64,000 nucleotides of DNA from Afipia sp. Its GTDB lineage: Bacteria > Pseudomonadota > Alphaproteobacteria > Rhizobiales > Xanthobacteraceae. This document shows positions 1 to 7,137 of the stretch, in pieces. The translations under genes and the position numbers were made by a program. Numbering within the stretch: position 1 is the stretch's first letter; every line of letters begins with the position of its first letter. The DNA lies in the NCBI GenBank assembly GCA_016201045.1, contig JACQDM010000007.1, forward strand, positions 248,001-312,000. The letters run 5' to 3'. The notes beneath the pieces were generated by a model. It saw nothing but the letters and a program-made list of their open reading frames with translations. It searched no databases and was not told the DNA's origin.

Positions 1-133
1 TGCGGCGCGTCCGGCCGTTCATTCATGCCCGGTTAAGCTGCGCGCTGGGCGTGGCCGACCTCGCCGGTATAGGTCAGCCCTGCTGCTGGAACGGACTCAT
101 TTGCAGCGTATTGTTTCCGCGGGGAGTGCGTTC

Positions 134-295
134 ATGCGGCTTCATGCGGACGGCAGCGAACGCGAGAGCAGGCTTTGTCTTGCCGCCGTCGTCGCCATCA
201 TGCTGCTCACCGGATCGGCGATCCTGATCTCGGGCCTGCATTACTATTCGCCGAAAACGGCGATGACTCGCGTCGTGCTCTCAGCGCCGTTCTGA
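134..295 (+). CDS. possible small membrane protein (53 aa)
   Basis: A short frame starting at ATG 134 has a good Shine-Dalgarno sequence (GGGGAG, seven bases upstream). It encodes one hydrophobic stretch at about residues 17-35 (AAVVAIMLLTGSAILISG) after a charged N-terminus, so a single-pass inner-membrane protein is plausible. An in-frame TTG at 101 would add 11 residues but has no better ribosome site. I recognise no family. It could be a chance frame in GC-rich DNA. The bases before it (1-133) hold no gene I can support. Confidence 0.35.
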   Translation: MRLHADGSERESRLCLAAVVAIMLLTGSAILISGLHYYSPKTAMTRVVLSAPF

Positions 296-401
296 TTGCG
301 GCGGCATTCGTCGCGCAGCGCGTTCTCATTTGCGGCAACAATGTGAAGCTCGTGTGGAACCTCAGGCGTGCGCGTTCACGCGAATTCACTTCGCCCCGAA
401 T

Positions 402-416
402 TTAATCTCCGTTTAA
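402..416. promoter_or_regulatory. CtrA-type site TTAA-N7-TTAA upstream of the DUF2778 gene
   Basis: TTAA (402-405), seven bases, then TTAA (413-416) is an exact match to the alphaproteobacterial CtrA recognition consensus. It lies in the 333-bp non-coding stretch 296-628, about 210 bp before the downstream envelope gene. I see no other clear signal in that stretch. No transcription start is known, so whether it activates or represses is unknown. Confidence 0.45.
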
Positions 417-628
417 CGAAATGACGCCTTAATGCCGCTTCGCATTATTGCGAATTGCTGCGGCGAAACATGATGTTCGCGGGCATTTGAAAACAGATGC
501 GGCTTTGTTTGCGCGCTCGCGCGCGGTTCCATCGCCGCAGGACGCGGACATGGTTAGCGAAGTCTTTGCGTCGCGTTGAGTGCGTGTTGGGGAGTTGCGT
601 GCGTGCTGAGTTTGGGGATGCGGGCCGG

Positions 629-1678
629 ATGAGATATTCCGTCCTCGCCTACGACACAGAAGTGTCGCCTGCGCAGTCGTTCCGGAAAGCTTTTTCGGTC
701 ACGCTCGGATTCGCGGCGCTTGTGCTGGCGACGCTGGCGGCGACCTGGGCGCTCTACACATACATCGGCGGCCTCAGCCTCTCTCACACATCATCCGATC
801 TTCGCACCGTCGCGTTCGCGCGCGCGGTGACTTTCGCCAAATCCGACACGCGCCCGCCATTCGACGCACAGGCCCAATCGACAGCTTTCAACGAACGTTT
901 CATTTCACGCTCCGACGACGTCACCGCCTCACTACCGCCGGCGGGCCGTTTCGATGTTGCCTACGCTGCAGCTCCCGAAATTCTCCCGCCTGAGCCTGAA
1001 GCAACGCCCGCCCCTTCGCCGCCGCCAAAACCTGCGGAAGTCGCAAGCATTCCTCTGCCCGCTGAAAAACCCGCAAGCCTTCGCGCGCGGATGAAAGACA
1101 GCATCGTGCGCAAGGAGATCGCGCTCGCCAACAAGGCGGCAACACTCACGGCCAGCGCGAAGAGCGTTTTCGAACGCCTGTTCGGAAAGCCCGAATCCGG
1201 ACCGCAACTGGCCTATGCCGGATCCGATGGCGGCATTCTCAGCGGCAACGACGACAAGACGGCCGAAGTCAGCCTCAAGCCGCCGTTCAGCCGCGACACT
1301 GCCGTCTACGACATCACGGCGAAAAAGGTGTATCTGCCGGACGGCACCGAACTCGAAGCGCATTCGGGCCTCGGCGACAAGCTCGACGATCCGCGTTTCG
1401 TCAGCCTGCGCATGCGCGGCGCAACGCCGCCGCATGTTTACGATCTCAAATTGCGCGAGAGCCTGTTTCATGGCGTCGAGGCAATTCGCCTGAACCCCGT
1501 CGGCGGCGAGGACGCGATCCACGGCCGCGATGGGCTGCTGGCTCACACTTACATGCTGGGGCCGAGCGGACAGTCCAACGGCTGCGTCTCGTTCAAGGAC
1601 TACAACCGCTTCCTGCGCGCCTACAAAAATAACGAGATCAAGCGCCTCGCCGTGATCGCGAGCCTCGACAAGATCTGA
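629..1678 (+). CDS. DUF2778 / Tlde1-type L,D-transpeptidase-fold envelope protein
   Basis: A 349-residue protein. Residues about 20-45 form a transmembrane anchor, followed by a long Pro/Ala-rich periplasmic linker (roughly 95-165). The C-terminal domain resembles DUF2778 (tlde1). The C-terminus carries HTYMLGPSGQSNGC with His306 and Cys319, the arrangement expected of the L,D-transpeptidase-like catalytic site. Salmonella Tlde1 is a T6SS effector that cuts or exchanges peptidoglycan D-Ala, but in rhizobia these proteins are usually chromosomal and anchored, so a housekeeping peptidoglycan role is more likely. No adjacent immunity gene or T6SS gene is visible. The frame is open from 497. I chose ATG 629 because the peptide before it is Arg-rich and low in plausibility. 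A CtrA-type site lies upstream at 402. Confidence 0.75.
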   Translation: MRYSVLAYDTEVSPAQSFRKAFSVTLGFAALVLATLAATWALYTYIGGLSLSHTSSDLRTVAFARAVTFAKSDTRPPFDAQAQSTAFNERFISRSDDVTASLPPAGRFDVAYAAAPEILPPEPEATPAPSPPPKPAEVASIPLPAEKPASLRARMKDSIVRKEIALANKAATLTASAKSVFERLFGKPESGPQLAYAGSDGGILSGNDDKTAEVSLKPPFSRDTAVYDITAKKVYLPDGTELEAHSGLGDKLDDPRFVSLRMRGATPPHVYDLKLRESLFHGVEAIRLNPVGGEDAIHGRDGLLAHTYMLGPSGQSNGCVSFKDYNRFLRAYKNNEIKRLAVIASLDKI

Positions 1679-1754
1679 GGCGCGCGCCGCACCCGCGACT
1701 TGACGGATTCCGCCGCGAAACGCATCCTTCCCGATATTCATTCGGGAGTTTTAC

Positions 1755-2054
1755 ATGATCCTCGTGACCGGCAGCGTCATCGTCCAGAGCAAGAGCTTCG
1801 CGGAGGCGCGCCGCCTGAGCATCGAACACACCAACCGCTCGCGCGCAGAACCCGGCTGCATCTCCCACGACGTACATGTCGATTGCGAAAACCCGCTGCG
1901 GCTGGTGTTCGTCGAGCGCTGGGCGGATCGCGACGCGCTGCTGAAGCATTTCGCCGTTCCCGCCTCGCGGCAATTCATCAAGGACTTGTCGGCCTGTCTC
2001 GTCGAACCGGCCGCTATGGAAATCTACGACGCGAAACTGATGGACAGGCCCTGA
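1755..2054 (+). CDS. antibiotic biosynthesis monooxygenase (ABM) domain protein, putative quinol monooxygenase
   Basis: A 99-residue single-domain protein of the ABM/YgiN-like dimeric alpha-beta barrel family. It shows the usual RSRAEPGCISHDVH segment, the FVERWADRDALLKHF strand-helix and a terminal HF..F pattern typical of these small cofactor-free monooxygenases. Members oxidise quinols or act as heme or aldehyde handling proteins, and the substrate here cannot be told from sequence. ATG 1755 is preceded by GGGAG at a good distance. It stands alone, 76 bp after the DUF2778 gene. Confidence 0.8.
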   Translation: MILVTGSVIVQSKSFAEARRLSIEHTNRSRAEPGCISHDVHVDCENPLRLVFVERWADRDALLKHFAVPASRQFIKDLSACLVEPAAMEIYDAKLMDRP

Positions 2055-2143
2055 CTGCGTCACCGTTTCGTCTTGACGTTACAATTTCGCTTTAGTGTTG
2101 TTGCCGCGTTGTCTCACCTGTCCGTTTCGATTCCGGGGAAGCC

Positions 2144-2404
2144 ATGACCAGATTGCCTTTCGCGACCGCGTTGGCGGCGCTTGCCGCTGTTTTCGTTATC
2201 GCCTTTGCCGACGGTGCCAGCGCCGCGAGCTGCCGCGACTCGTTCAATACGTGCGTCTCACGCTGCAAGACGAATTATGCATCCGACAAAAATTGCGTGT
2301 CGGACCACTGCACGCCGAAATATGCCACCTGCAAATCGACGGGCTGCTGGCAGCAGGGCGGCGATTTCGGCAACGTTCTGACTTGTAACCTCGACAAGCG
2401 CTAG
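2144..2404 (+). CDS. small secreted cysteine-rich protein
   Basis: An 86-residue protein with a clear Sec signal peptide (cleavage near ASA, about residue 25). The mature part has eight cysteines spaced as CRDSFNTCVSRCK, NCVSDHC, TCKSTGC and TC, so it is probably disulfide-bonded in the periplasm. ATG 2144 follows GGGGAAG. I know no function. Its TAG stop overlaps the stop codon of the convergent esterase gene in the palindrome CTAG (2401-2404). Confidence 0.65.
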   Translation: MTRLPFATALAALAAVFVIAFADGASAASCRDSFNTCVSRCKTNYASDKNCVSDHCTPKYATCKSTGCWQQGGDFGNVLTCNLDKR

Positions 2405-3441
2405 GACGCGCCGCGCAGCCACGCCAGCATTGGCGCGTTGACCTCGCGCGGATAGGTGTGGCTGAGGTCGTCGATCTCGCTGTATGTGACGTGCGCGCCC
2501 GCCATGCCGAGCACTTGTTCGGCCTGGCGCGCAACTTCGACCGGAAACATCCAGTCGAGCGCGCCGTGGACCATGTAGACCGGCAGTCCGCGCAGCCGCT
2601 CGCCATCCGCCATCGACGCCAGCATCGGATGGAACGCCGATGAAACCGGACCCAGATGCGAGAAGCGCGATGACGCTTCAAGTCCGCTGACGTAGCAGAA
2701 GGTGCCGCCATCGCTCATGCCCGTCATCAGCATGCGGCCGGGATCGATCGACCAGCGCGACTGCACATGGTCAAGGATATGGTTGATGTTCGGCGTATCG
2801 GTGTCCTCGCCCATCAGCGCCCAGGTCGGCCCGGTCGATGTCGGTGCGATCAAGATCGCGCCATAGGTTCGCGCATCGCGCAGCCAGCTCCACAAAAATC
2901 CGCGCCCGTGCCCGCTGCCGCCGTGGAGCGCCACGACCAGCGGCCATTTGCGACCGGACGTGTATGTCTCCGGAACATAGAGGGAGTAGCCGCCGCGCAT
3001 GCCGTAGTCATTGTCGACATGCATGATTCCGGTTTCGCCGTCGCGCGACGATTGTGCGCAACGCTCGATCACTTGCGCGTCGCCGCGCAGCGCGTGATCG
3101 ATGAAAAATCGATTGATGAGCGGCTCACCGACTGCGTGCGGATACAGCGCCTCCTGCGCGCGCGGTGCATGACGCAACGCCTTATAAGTTCCGCGAACAT
3201 CGTTCTGCGCGAATGACGATTTCAGCGCGTCGAATGCAGTCAGGGTTTCGCCGCCGGCAAGTTTCAGCCAGTTCGGCGCACTGCTCGCCCGTGCATGCGC
3301 CTCACGGAATTTTTCGGCGCGCGGCTCAATTGCCTCTGCCAAAGCCCCCAGCATCGACGGGTCGAGATTTCGCGCGGCAAATTCGAGAATGTCGAGCGCG
3401 TTGAGGAGCGAGGGAAGCAGTTGCTCAGGTTGCGTTGTCAT
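2401..3441 (-). CDS. alpha/beta hydrolase, PHB-depolymerase/phospholipase-like esterase
   Basis: A 346-residue protein. The first about 120 residues are a helical N-terminal region, followed by an alpha/beta-hydrolase domain. Visible elements are the oxyanion strand LVVALHGGSGHGRGF, the nucleophile elbow GMSDGG (Ser in GxSxG), the acid region VYMVHGALDWMFP, and a C-terminal DLSHTYPREV that supplies the catalytic His. The fold matches the LpqC/feruloyl-esterase-like group. No signal peptide is seen, so it is probably cytosolic. It is convergent with the small secreted protein gene. The substrate is unknown. Confidence 0.75.
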   Translation of the reverse strand: MTTQPEQLLPSLLNALDILEFAARNLDPSMLGALAEAIEPRAEKFREAHARASSAPNWLKLAGGETLTAFDALKSSFAQNDVRGTYKALRHAPRAQEALYPHAVGEPLINRFFIDHALRGDAQVIERCAQSSRDGETGIMHVDNDYGMRGGYSLYVPETYTSGRKWPLVVALHGGSGHGRGFLWSWLRDARTYGAILIAPTSTGPTWALMGEDTDTPNINHILDHVQSRWSIDPGRMLMTGMSDGGTFCYVSGLEASSRFSHLGPVSSAFHPMLASMADGERLRGLPVYMVHGALDWMFPVEVARQAEQVLGMAGAHVTYSEIDDLSHTYPREVNAPMLAWLRGAS

Positions 3442-3450
3442 TCTTCAATG

Positions 3451-3855
3451 CTAACACTTCAGGACATTTACATGCCCCTGTTTGCCGTAATCCAGCAAAA
3501 TGCGATCCCGCGTCATCAAGGTCGCCCCAAGATCTCGCGCAGTCGCCGCGATAATGCGATCTGCCGGATCGCGCGGCGGCTTTCCTGGAAGGAAAGAAGA
3601 AGCAATCAGAAGATCGGGCGACATCGCCGCTATGCGGACACCGGGCGCTTCGCTTGCGCGGGCGAACCAGCTTTGTGGCGACATCAATAGTTGAAGGCGG
3701 CCGCGTGCAACAAGCAAGCCAACTTCCCAAGCGCTAATCGGCGACAAAAAGACTTCACCGCCTTGTTGAAGCGCGTTGATCGAATCGGCAGCAAGCGGTT
3801 CCGCTTGCACGAGCCAGATCAAAGCACATGTATCGAGCAAAATTGGCGATGCCAC
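3451..3855 (-). CDS. vapC: VapC-family PIN-domain ribonuclease toxin
   Basis: A 134-residue PIN-domain protein. The four acidic metal-binding positions are visible: Asp8 (ILLDTCALIWL), Glu44 (ISAWEVGLL), Asp99 (DPADRIIAATA) and Asp117 (LMTRD). VapC toxins cut tRNA or rRNA and are held inactive by a bound antitoxin. The start is GTG 3855, directly after the TAA of the upstream antitoxin (TAAGTG, no gap), so expression should be translationally coupled. The C-terminus LDYGKQGHVNVL is typical of this toxin subgroup. Confidence 0.88.
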   Translation of the reverse strand: MASPILLDTCALIWLVQAEPLAADSINALQQGGEVFLSPISAWEVGLLVARGRLQLLMSPQSWFARASEAPGVRIAAMSPDLLIASSFLPGKPPRDPADRIIAATARDLGATLMTRDRILLDYGKQGHVNVLKC

Positions 3856-4242
3856 TTATTTCGCGCCCCAATCAGGATCGGCCGGCTTGGTCAGGTCAAA
3901 CCCCGGCGCAACGCGAGTTACGTCCTTAAGCAATCCCGCCAAGGGGTGAATTGCTTTGTCCGTAGAGCTGCCGCGTACCGCTGATTTTGACTCCGATAAA
4001 GTCTTCACTCGCCGAAACACCAGCTTGCGGCCCGCCATATCCACCTGTTCGCTTTCGAAGCCTGCTTCCAGCCAAATCTTGGTCATAACGCTATTGAAGG
4101 AGTTATTGCTCCACCACGCGCGATATTTTGCGGATGCTGGAAGTTTTGTGCGGGTCACGCGCTCAATCTCGGCGAACGACATCGGCACACGATCGGCGCG
4201 CTGGCTTTTAAGAAACTCCCCCAGCGGTTCATATTTTGACAT
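3856..4242 (-). CDS. chimeric antitoxin: DUF7662-like N-terminus with VapB-type toxin-binding tail
   Basis: A 128-residue protein from ATG 4242 (GGAAGGA lies about ten bases upstream; a GTG two codons earlier is possible). The N-terminal about 75 residues (KYEPLGEFLKSQ, PMSFAEIERV, YRAWWSNNSFNSVM) resemble the small domain I know as DUF7662, thought to bind nucleic acid. After a linker, the last about 30 residues (HPLAGLLKDV, APGFDLTKPADPDWG) match the intrinsically disordered C-terminal tail of AbrB-type VapB antitoxins that wraps VapC. It is therefore an antitoxin with an unusual DNA-binding half. It directly abuts vapC and has its own promoter/operator at 4262-4302. Confidence 0.8.
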   Translation of the reverse strand: MSKYEPLGEFLKSQRADRVPMSFAEIERVTRTKLPASAKYRAWWSNNSFNSVMTKIWLEAGFESEQVDMAGRKLVFRRVKTLSESKSAVRGSSTDKAIHPLAGLLKDVTRVAPGFDLTKPADPDWGAK

Positions 4243-4261
4243 GGACACAAAATCCTTCCGC

Positions 4262-4302
4262 TTATGTACAAAATACATATTGTACATAAAATTATATGTC
4301 AA
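4262..4302 (-). promoter_or_regulatory. sigma70-type promoter with perfect inverted-repeat operator for the toxin-antitoxin genes
   Basis: On the minus strand, TTGACA (4302-4297), a 17-bp spacer and TATGTA (4279-4274) form a near-consensus promoter. A perfect 10-bp inverted repeat, TTATGTACAA/TTGTACATAA (4262-4271 and 4280-4289), has an 8-bp centre that contains the whole -10 hexamer. A protein bound there would block RNA polymerase, the standard arrangement for toxin-antitoxin autoregulation. The start codon lies 20 bp downstream of the repeat. The AT-richness contrasts with the surroundings. Confidence 0.8.
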
Positions 4303-4317
4303 TAGTTACTCAGCCGC

Positions 4318-4635
4318 CTACTCTTCCTTCTCGGTCGTGAAGAACAAGGGATAGCCCTTGGCCTTGCCCATTTCGGTGGCTTCCTTGGCTTTCGTTTCCG
4401 CCACGTCGCGCGTGTAGACCGCGATCACGCACGCGCCTTTCTGATGCGCAGTCAACATCACGCGATGGGCGATCTCCTCGCCCATGTTGAACACGGCCTT
4501 CAGCACGATCACGACGAATTCGCGCGGCGTGAAATCGTCGTTGAGCAGGATCACCTTGTAGAGCGGCGGGCGCTGCGGCTTGAGCTTGGTCTTGGTCCGC
4601 GTCGCCGGCTTCGGCTTGACGGTGGTATCGGGCAT
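4318..4635 (-). CDS. clpS: ATP-dependent Clp protease adaptor ClpS (ClpS2 type)
   Basis: A 105-residue N-degron adaptor that binds the ClpA N-domain and delivers substrates with bulky N-terminal residues to ClpAP. After a flexible Lys/Pro-rich N-terminus come YKVILLNDDFTPREFVV (the conserved NDD/TP element), then VMLTAHQKG with the binding-pocket His and AVYTRDVAETK. The PREFVVIVLKAVF and AKEATEMGKAKGYPL segments resemble the second alphaproteobacterial paralog (ClpS2) more than ClpS1. No clpA gene is adjacent. The frame is open further upstream, but ATG 4635 gives the family length. Confidence 0.9.
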   Translation of the reverse strand: MPDTTVKPKPATRTKTKLKPQRPPLYKVILLNDDFTPREFVVIVLKAVFNMGEEIAHRVMLTAHQKGACVIAVYTRDVAETKAKEATEMGKAKGYPLFFTTEKEE

Positions 4636-4685
4636 CGCTGTCTCCCGGCTGGCGAGACTAGCCGAAAGCGCTCTGTGAACCGAGC

Positions 4686-5129
4686 CTATAGCTGGTTGCC
4701 CGAAAGGATACTGCACGAATCCGCAGGGCCGCCGCCCGACGAATTCGGGTCTCCGGGGATGCTGGTCCGGAAATTCAGTCGAAGCGAACAGGTCGCGCCG
4801 TCGGATGACAGCACAACGTGCGCGCTCGCCCGAATCCCCGTCGAACAATCGTTGGTCCAATCGAGAGTCAGCGTGTTTCCGGAATACGTCGCAAACGTCT
4901 GATAGGTGCATCCGTGCATCGTCGCGCGGAACGATTTGTTCGCCCTGAATTCGACACCGCCGCCGACCGCAACATAGGTGTAGTAAACGTTGCCGCTTTT
5001 GGCGACGAAGATGCGGCCGGGTTGCTCGGCATAAACAAAGGCGAATGTCTTGCCGCGCAATTCCTGCCCTGACGCTGTGCTGACAGGCGCGGCCAGCAGC
5101 ACGGCGGTGAGAATCTGTCTGCCGATCAT
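4686..5129 (-). CDS. secreted hypothetical protein
   Basis: A 147-residue protein from ATG 5129 with a signal peptide (ILTAVLLAAPVSTASG, cleavage near residue 20). The mature region is beta-rich (FAFVYAEQPGRIFVAK, YYTYVAVGGG, GNTLTLDWTND) with cysteines at CTYQTF, DCS, TCS and SCS that could pair. The frame continues upstream to 5210, but those residues do not look like protein. I recognise no family. It is probably periplasmic. It sits 50 bp downstream of the next minus-strand signal and upstream of clpS. Confidence 0.55.
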   Translation of the reverse strand: MIGRQILTAVLLAAPVSTASGQELRGKTFAFVYAEQPGRIFVAKSGNVYYTYVAVGGGVEFRANKSFRATMHGCTYQTFATYSGNTLTLDWTNDCSTGIRASAHVVLSSDGATCSLRLNFRTSIPGDPNSSGGGPADSCSILSGNQL

Positions 5130-5235
5130 GAGAAATGGATCGATTTGCGCCGGCGGAATATTTGCCCGGCAGGTCAAATTTAAAGTCAAAAGAATTCCTC
5201 GCCCCGGCAATCCGCCCGGACGACGCTTAAAATCC

Positions 5236-5475
5236 TTAGCGGGTCACACTCGCCCGCGAAGCCTCTTCCCGCCCGATCGGAACGCACGTCTTCTGACGGC
5301 GGATTCCCCCGAGAGCACCCTTCACCCGCAGCACTTTGCCTGCGCCGCAGACACCGTTGTCAACGTAGACGACGGAGAATGGAGCGAGGAAATAGGGTTC
5401 GGATTTGAGAAAATTCTTCGCAAGGCACGGCTGTGCGACAACGCATACAAACAGAACTGCAAGCACGCCACGCAT
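5236..5475 (-). CDS. DUF6719-like small secreted protein
   Basis: A 79-residue protein with a signal peptide ending in CLA-K (about residue 19). The mature part keeps the element VVYVDNGVCGAGKVLRVKG, matching VYVDDGSCPAGQIKLVTG in the second family member in this window (13539-13787). The family (DUF6719, common in Bradyrhizobium relatives) has no known function. Two cysteines (VCGAG and KTCVP) probably form a disulfide. It stands alone. Confidence 0.6.
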   Translation of the reverse strand: MRGVLAVLFVCVVAQPCLAKNFLKSEPYFLAPFSVVYVDNGVCGAGKVLRVKGALGGIRRQKTCVPIGREEASRASVTR

Positions 5476-5666
5476 GGCACTACGTCCCTAAGCCGGCAAA
5501 TTCATCATGCTGCAACCGCGCGCAACTTCCAAGTGGAATCGCAAAAGCGGCGAATCTTTCCGCGCGTGCCAGTTAAGCGCCACCTGACGACGGCGTGATG
5601 ACGGTATGAGGAACGTCATTCCGCCGAACGGGTTGGGCTTCAAAGTTCAACCAGACGGAGTTTCTC

Positions 5667-5873
5667 ATGCGACGCCCCTACCCGATCGCAGTTCTGGCCG
5701 CCTTGACGCTTGCCGGCTCAACCTTCTCGGCCGCGGCCCAATCACCGGCCGCCGGCCCGACCGTTTCTCCCGCAACACCGCCGGCCAGCACGGCAACGAC
5801 CGGATCGGCGCCGAGCGGTCTCACGGGCGACAGCACGACGAATCCCGGCTATCCGGCCGGAACACAACGGTAA
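5667..5873 (+). CDS. small secreted Pro/Ala/Thr-rich protein
   Basis: A 68-residue protein. ATG 5667 follows GGAG. A signal peptide (about residues 1-24, ending AAAQ) precedes a low-complexity tail rich in Pro, Ala, Thr and Gly (SPATPPASTATTGSAPSG). No fold or function can be predicted. It stands alone 40 bp before the convergent efflux adaptor gene. Confidence 0.45.
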   Translation: MRRPYPIAVLAALTLAGSTFSAAAQSPAAGPTVSPATPPASTATTGSAPSGLTGDSTTNPGYPAGTQR

Positions 5874-5913
5874 TCTGGGATCGGTACGAAGCGCGGCGCT
5901 CTAAAAGCCGGGG

Positions 5914-7137
5914 TTACTCAGCCTTGACCGGCGAGACCTTCTCGCTGGTCTTTTCGCCGGTTTTCGGCGTCGCACTTTCCTTGCCGGGCGGCGTTCCGGC
6001 GATGCGAACCTTGTCGCCGTCGGCAATACCGTCGAGCGGCGTCACCACGATGCGGTCATCGGGCGACAATCCCGTTGCAATTTCGATTTCGCGGCCAAGG
6101 TCGCGTGCAATGGTCACGGTCTTGAACAAAATCTTGTCGTCGGGAGTTACGGTCGCGACACGAAGCCCGCTGGCGTTGAAGATGAGCGCGCTCGCCGGGA
6201 TGCTCAGCGGCTGTACGGTATTGTCCAGCGTCAGCTTGACGTCGGCATAGGCGCCCGGCCGCAGCTCGCCGCCCGGATTGGCAATCGCCAACTGCATGCG
6301 GGTGGTGCCCGATCCCACTTCAACCGATTGCGCGGAGGATTCAATCACGGCCGGGAACGTGCGGCCGACATATTCCGGCACGGTCACGGCAGCGGTCGCG
6401 CCGATCTTTATGGCGGGCAGATAACTCTGCGGCACGTTCACATAAAGCCGCAGCTTGCTTGCATCCGACACGACGAACATCGCTGCACCCGATCCAGTGC
6501 CGCCGTTGATCAACGCGCCGACATCGGTGTTGCGTTCGGTGACGATGCCGTCGAATGGCGAGGTGACATTCTTGTAGCTCGCCAGCGCTTCGAGCCGCTC
6601 GACATTGGCCTGCTGCGAATTGACCTGCGCTTCCTTGCTCGCCAGATCCGCCGAGCGCTCATCGATTTCCTGCTGCGAAACGAAGTTCGACGCGAGAAGC
6701 GTCTTGCGCCGCGCCAGCGTCGCCGCCGACAATTTGGACGCGGCCTGTGCGTTCGTCAGATCGGCGCGCGCCTGCAAGAGTTGCTGGTCGAGATCGGGCG
6801 CTTCGATTTCAGCCAAAAGGTCGCCGGCCTTCACCTTCGCGCCGATATCGACCTTCCAGCTTTTGAGATAACCGCTGACGCGGGCATAGATCGGCGCACG
6901 CGAATAGGCCTCAAGCCGTCCGGGCAGATTGAGGGTGGCGTTGAGCGGCTTGGTGCCGGGCAGCGCCACCGCAACGGTCGGAATGGCCTGTGCCTCGGTC
7001 AAGTCGCGCAATTTCGCATCGCCCGTGGTGCGCAGAACGATGCCCATCACCACGACGAATGCGGCCACGCCGCCGCCAATCATTCCGGCGAGGCGCAATC
7101 GTTCGTGCGGGATTTGCGCTTTCGGCTTAGTGGCCAT
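5914..7137 (-). CDS. RND efflux periplasmic adaptor (membrane fusion protein)
   Basis: A 407-residue HlyD/AcrA-type adaptor that bridges the inner-membrane RND pump and an outer-membrane channel. After an N-terminal transmembrane anchor (about residues 12-32) come the half-lipoyl segments (ARVSGYLKSWKVDIGAKVKAG and SPFDGIVTERNTDVGALI), a coiled-coil hairpin (about 110-170), a beta-barrel domain and a membrane-proximal domain. The chosen start ATG 7137 overlaps the end of the pump gene by 11 bp, so the two are cotranscribed. The C-terminal 25 residues are Lys/Glu/Thr-rich. No outer-membrane factor gene is adjacent. Confidence 0.9.
   Translation of the reverse strand: MATKPKAQIPHERLRLAGMIGGGVAAFVVVMGIVLRTTGDAKLRDLTEAQAIPTVAVALPGTKPLNATLNLPGRLEAYSRAPIYARVSGYLKSWKVDIGAKVKAGDLLAEIEAPDLDQQLLQARADLTNAQAASKLSAATLARRKTLLASNFVSQQEIDERSADLASKEAQVNSQQANVERLEALASYKNVTSPFDGIVTERNTDVGALINGGTGSGAAMFVVSDASKLRLYVNVPQSYLPAIKIGATAAVTVPEYVGRTFPAVIESSAQSVEVGSGTTRMQLAIANPGGELRPGAYADVKLTLDNTVQPLSIPASALIFNASGLRVATVTPDDKILFKTVTIARDLGREIEIATGLSPDDRIVVTPLDGIADGDKVRIAGTPPGKESATPKTGEKTSEKVSPVKAE

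Noticed and set aside
2095-2388. Alternative frames in the small secreted protein gene
   Set aside because: Only the frame from 2144 has a signal peptide, a ribosome site and regular cysteines.
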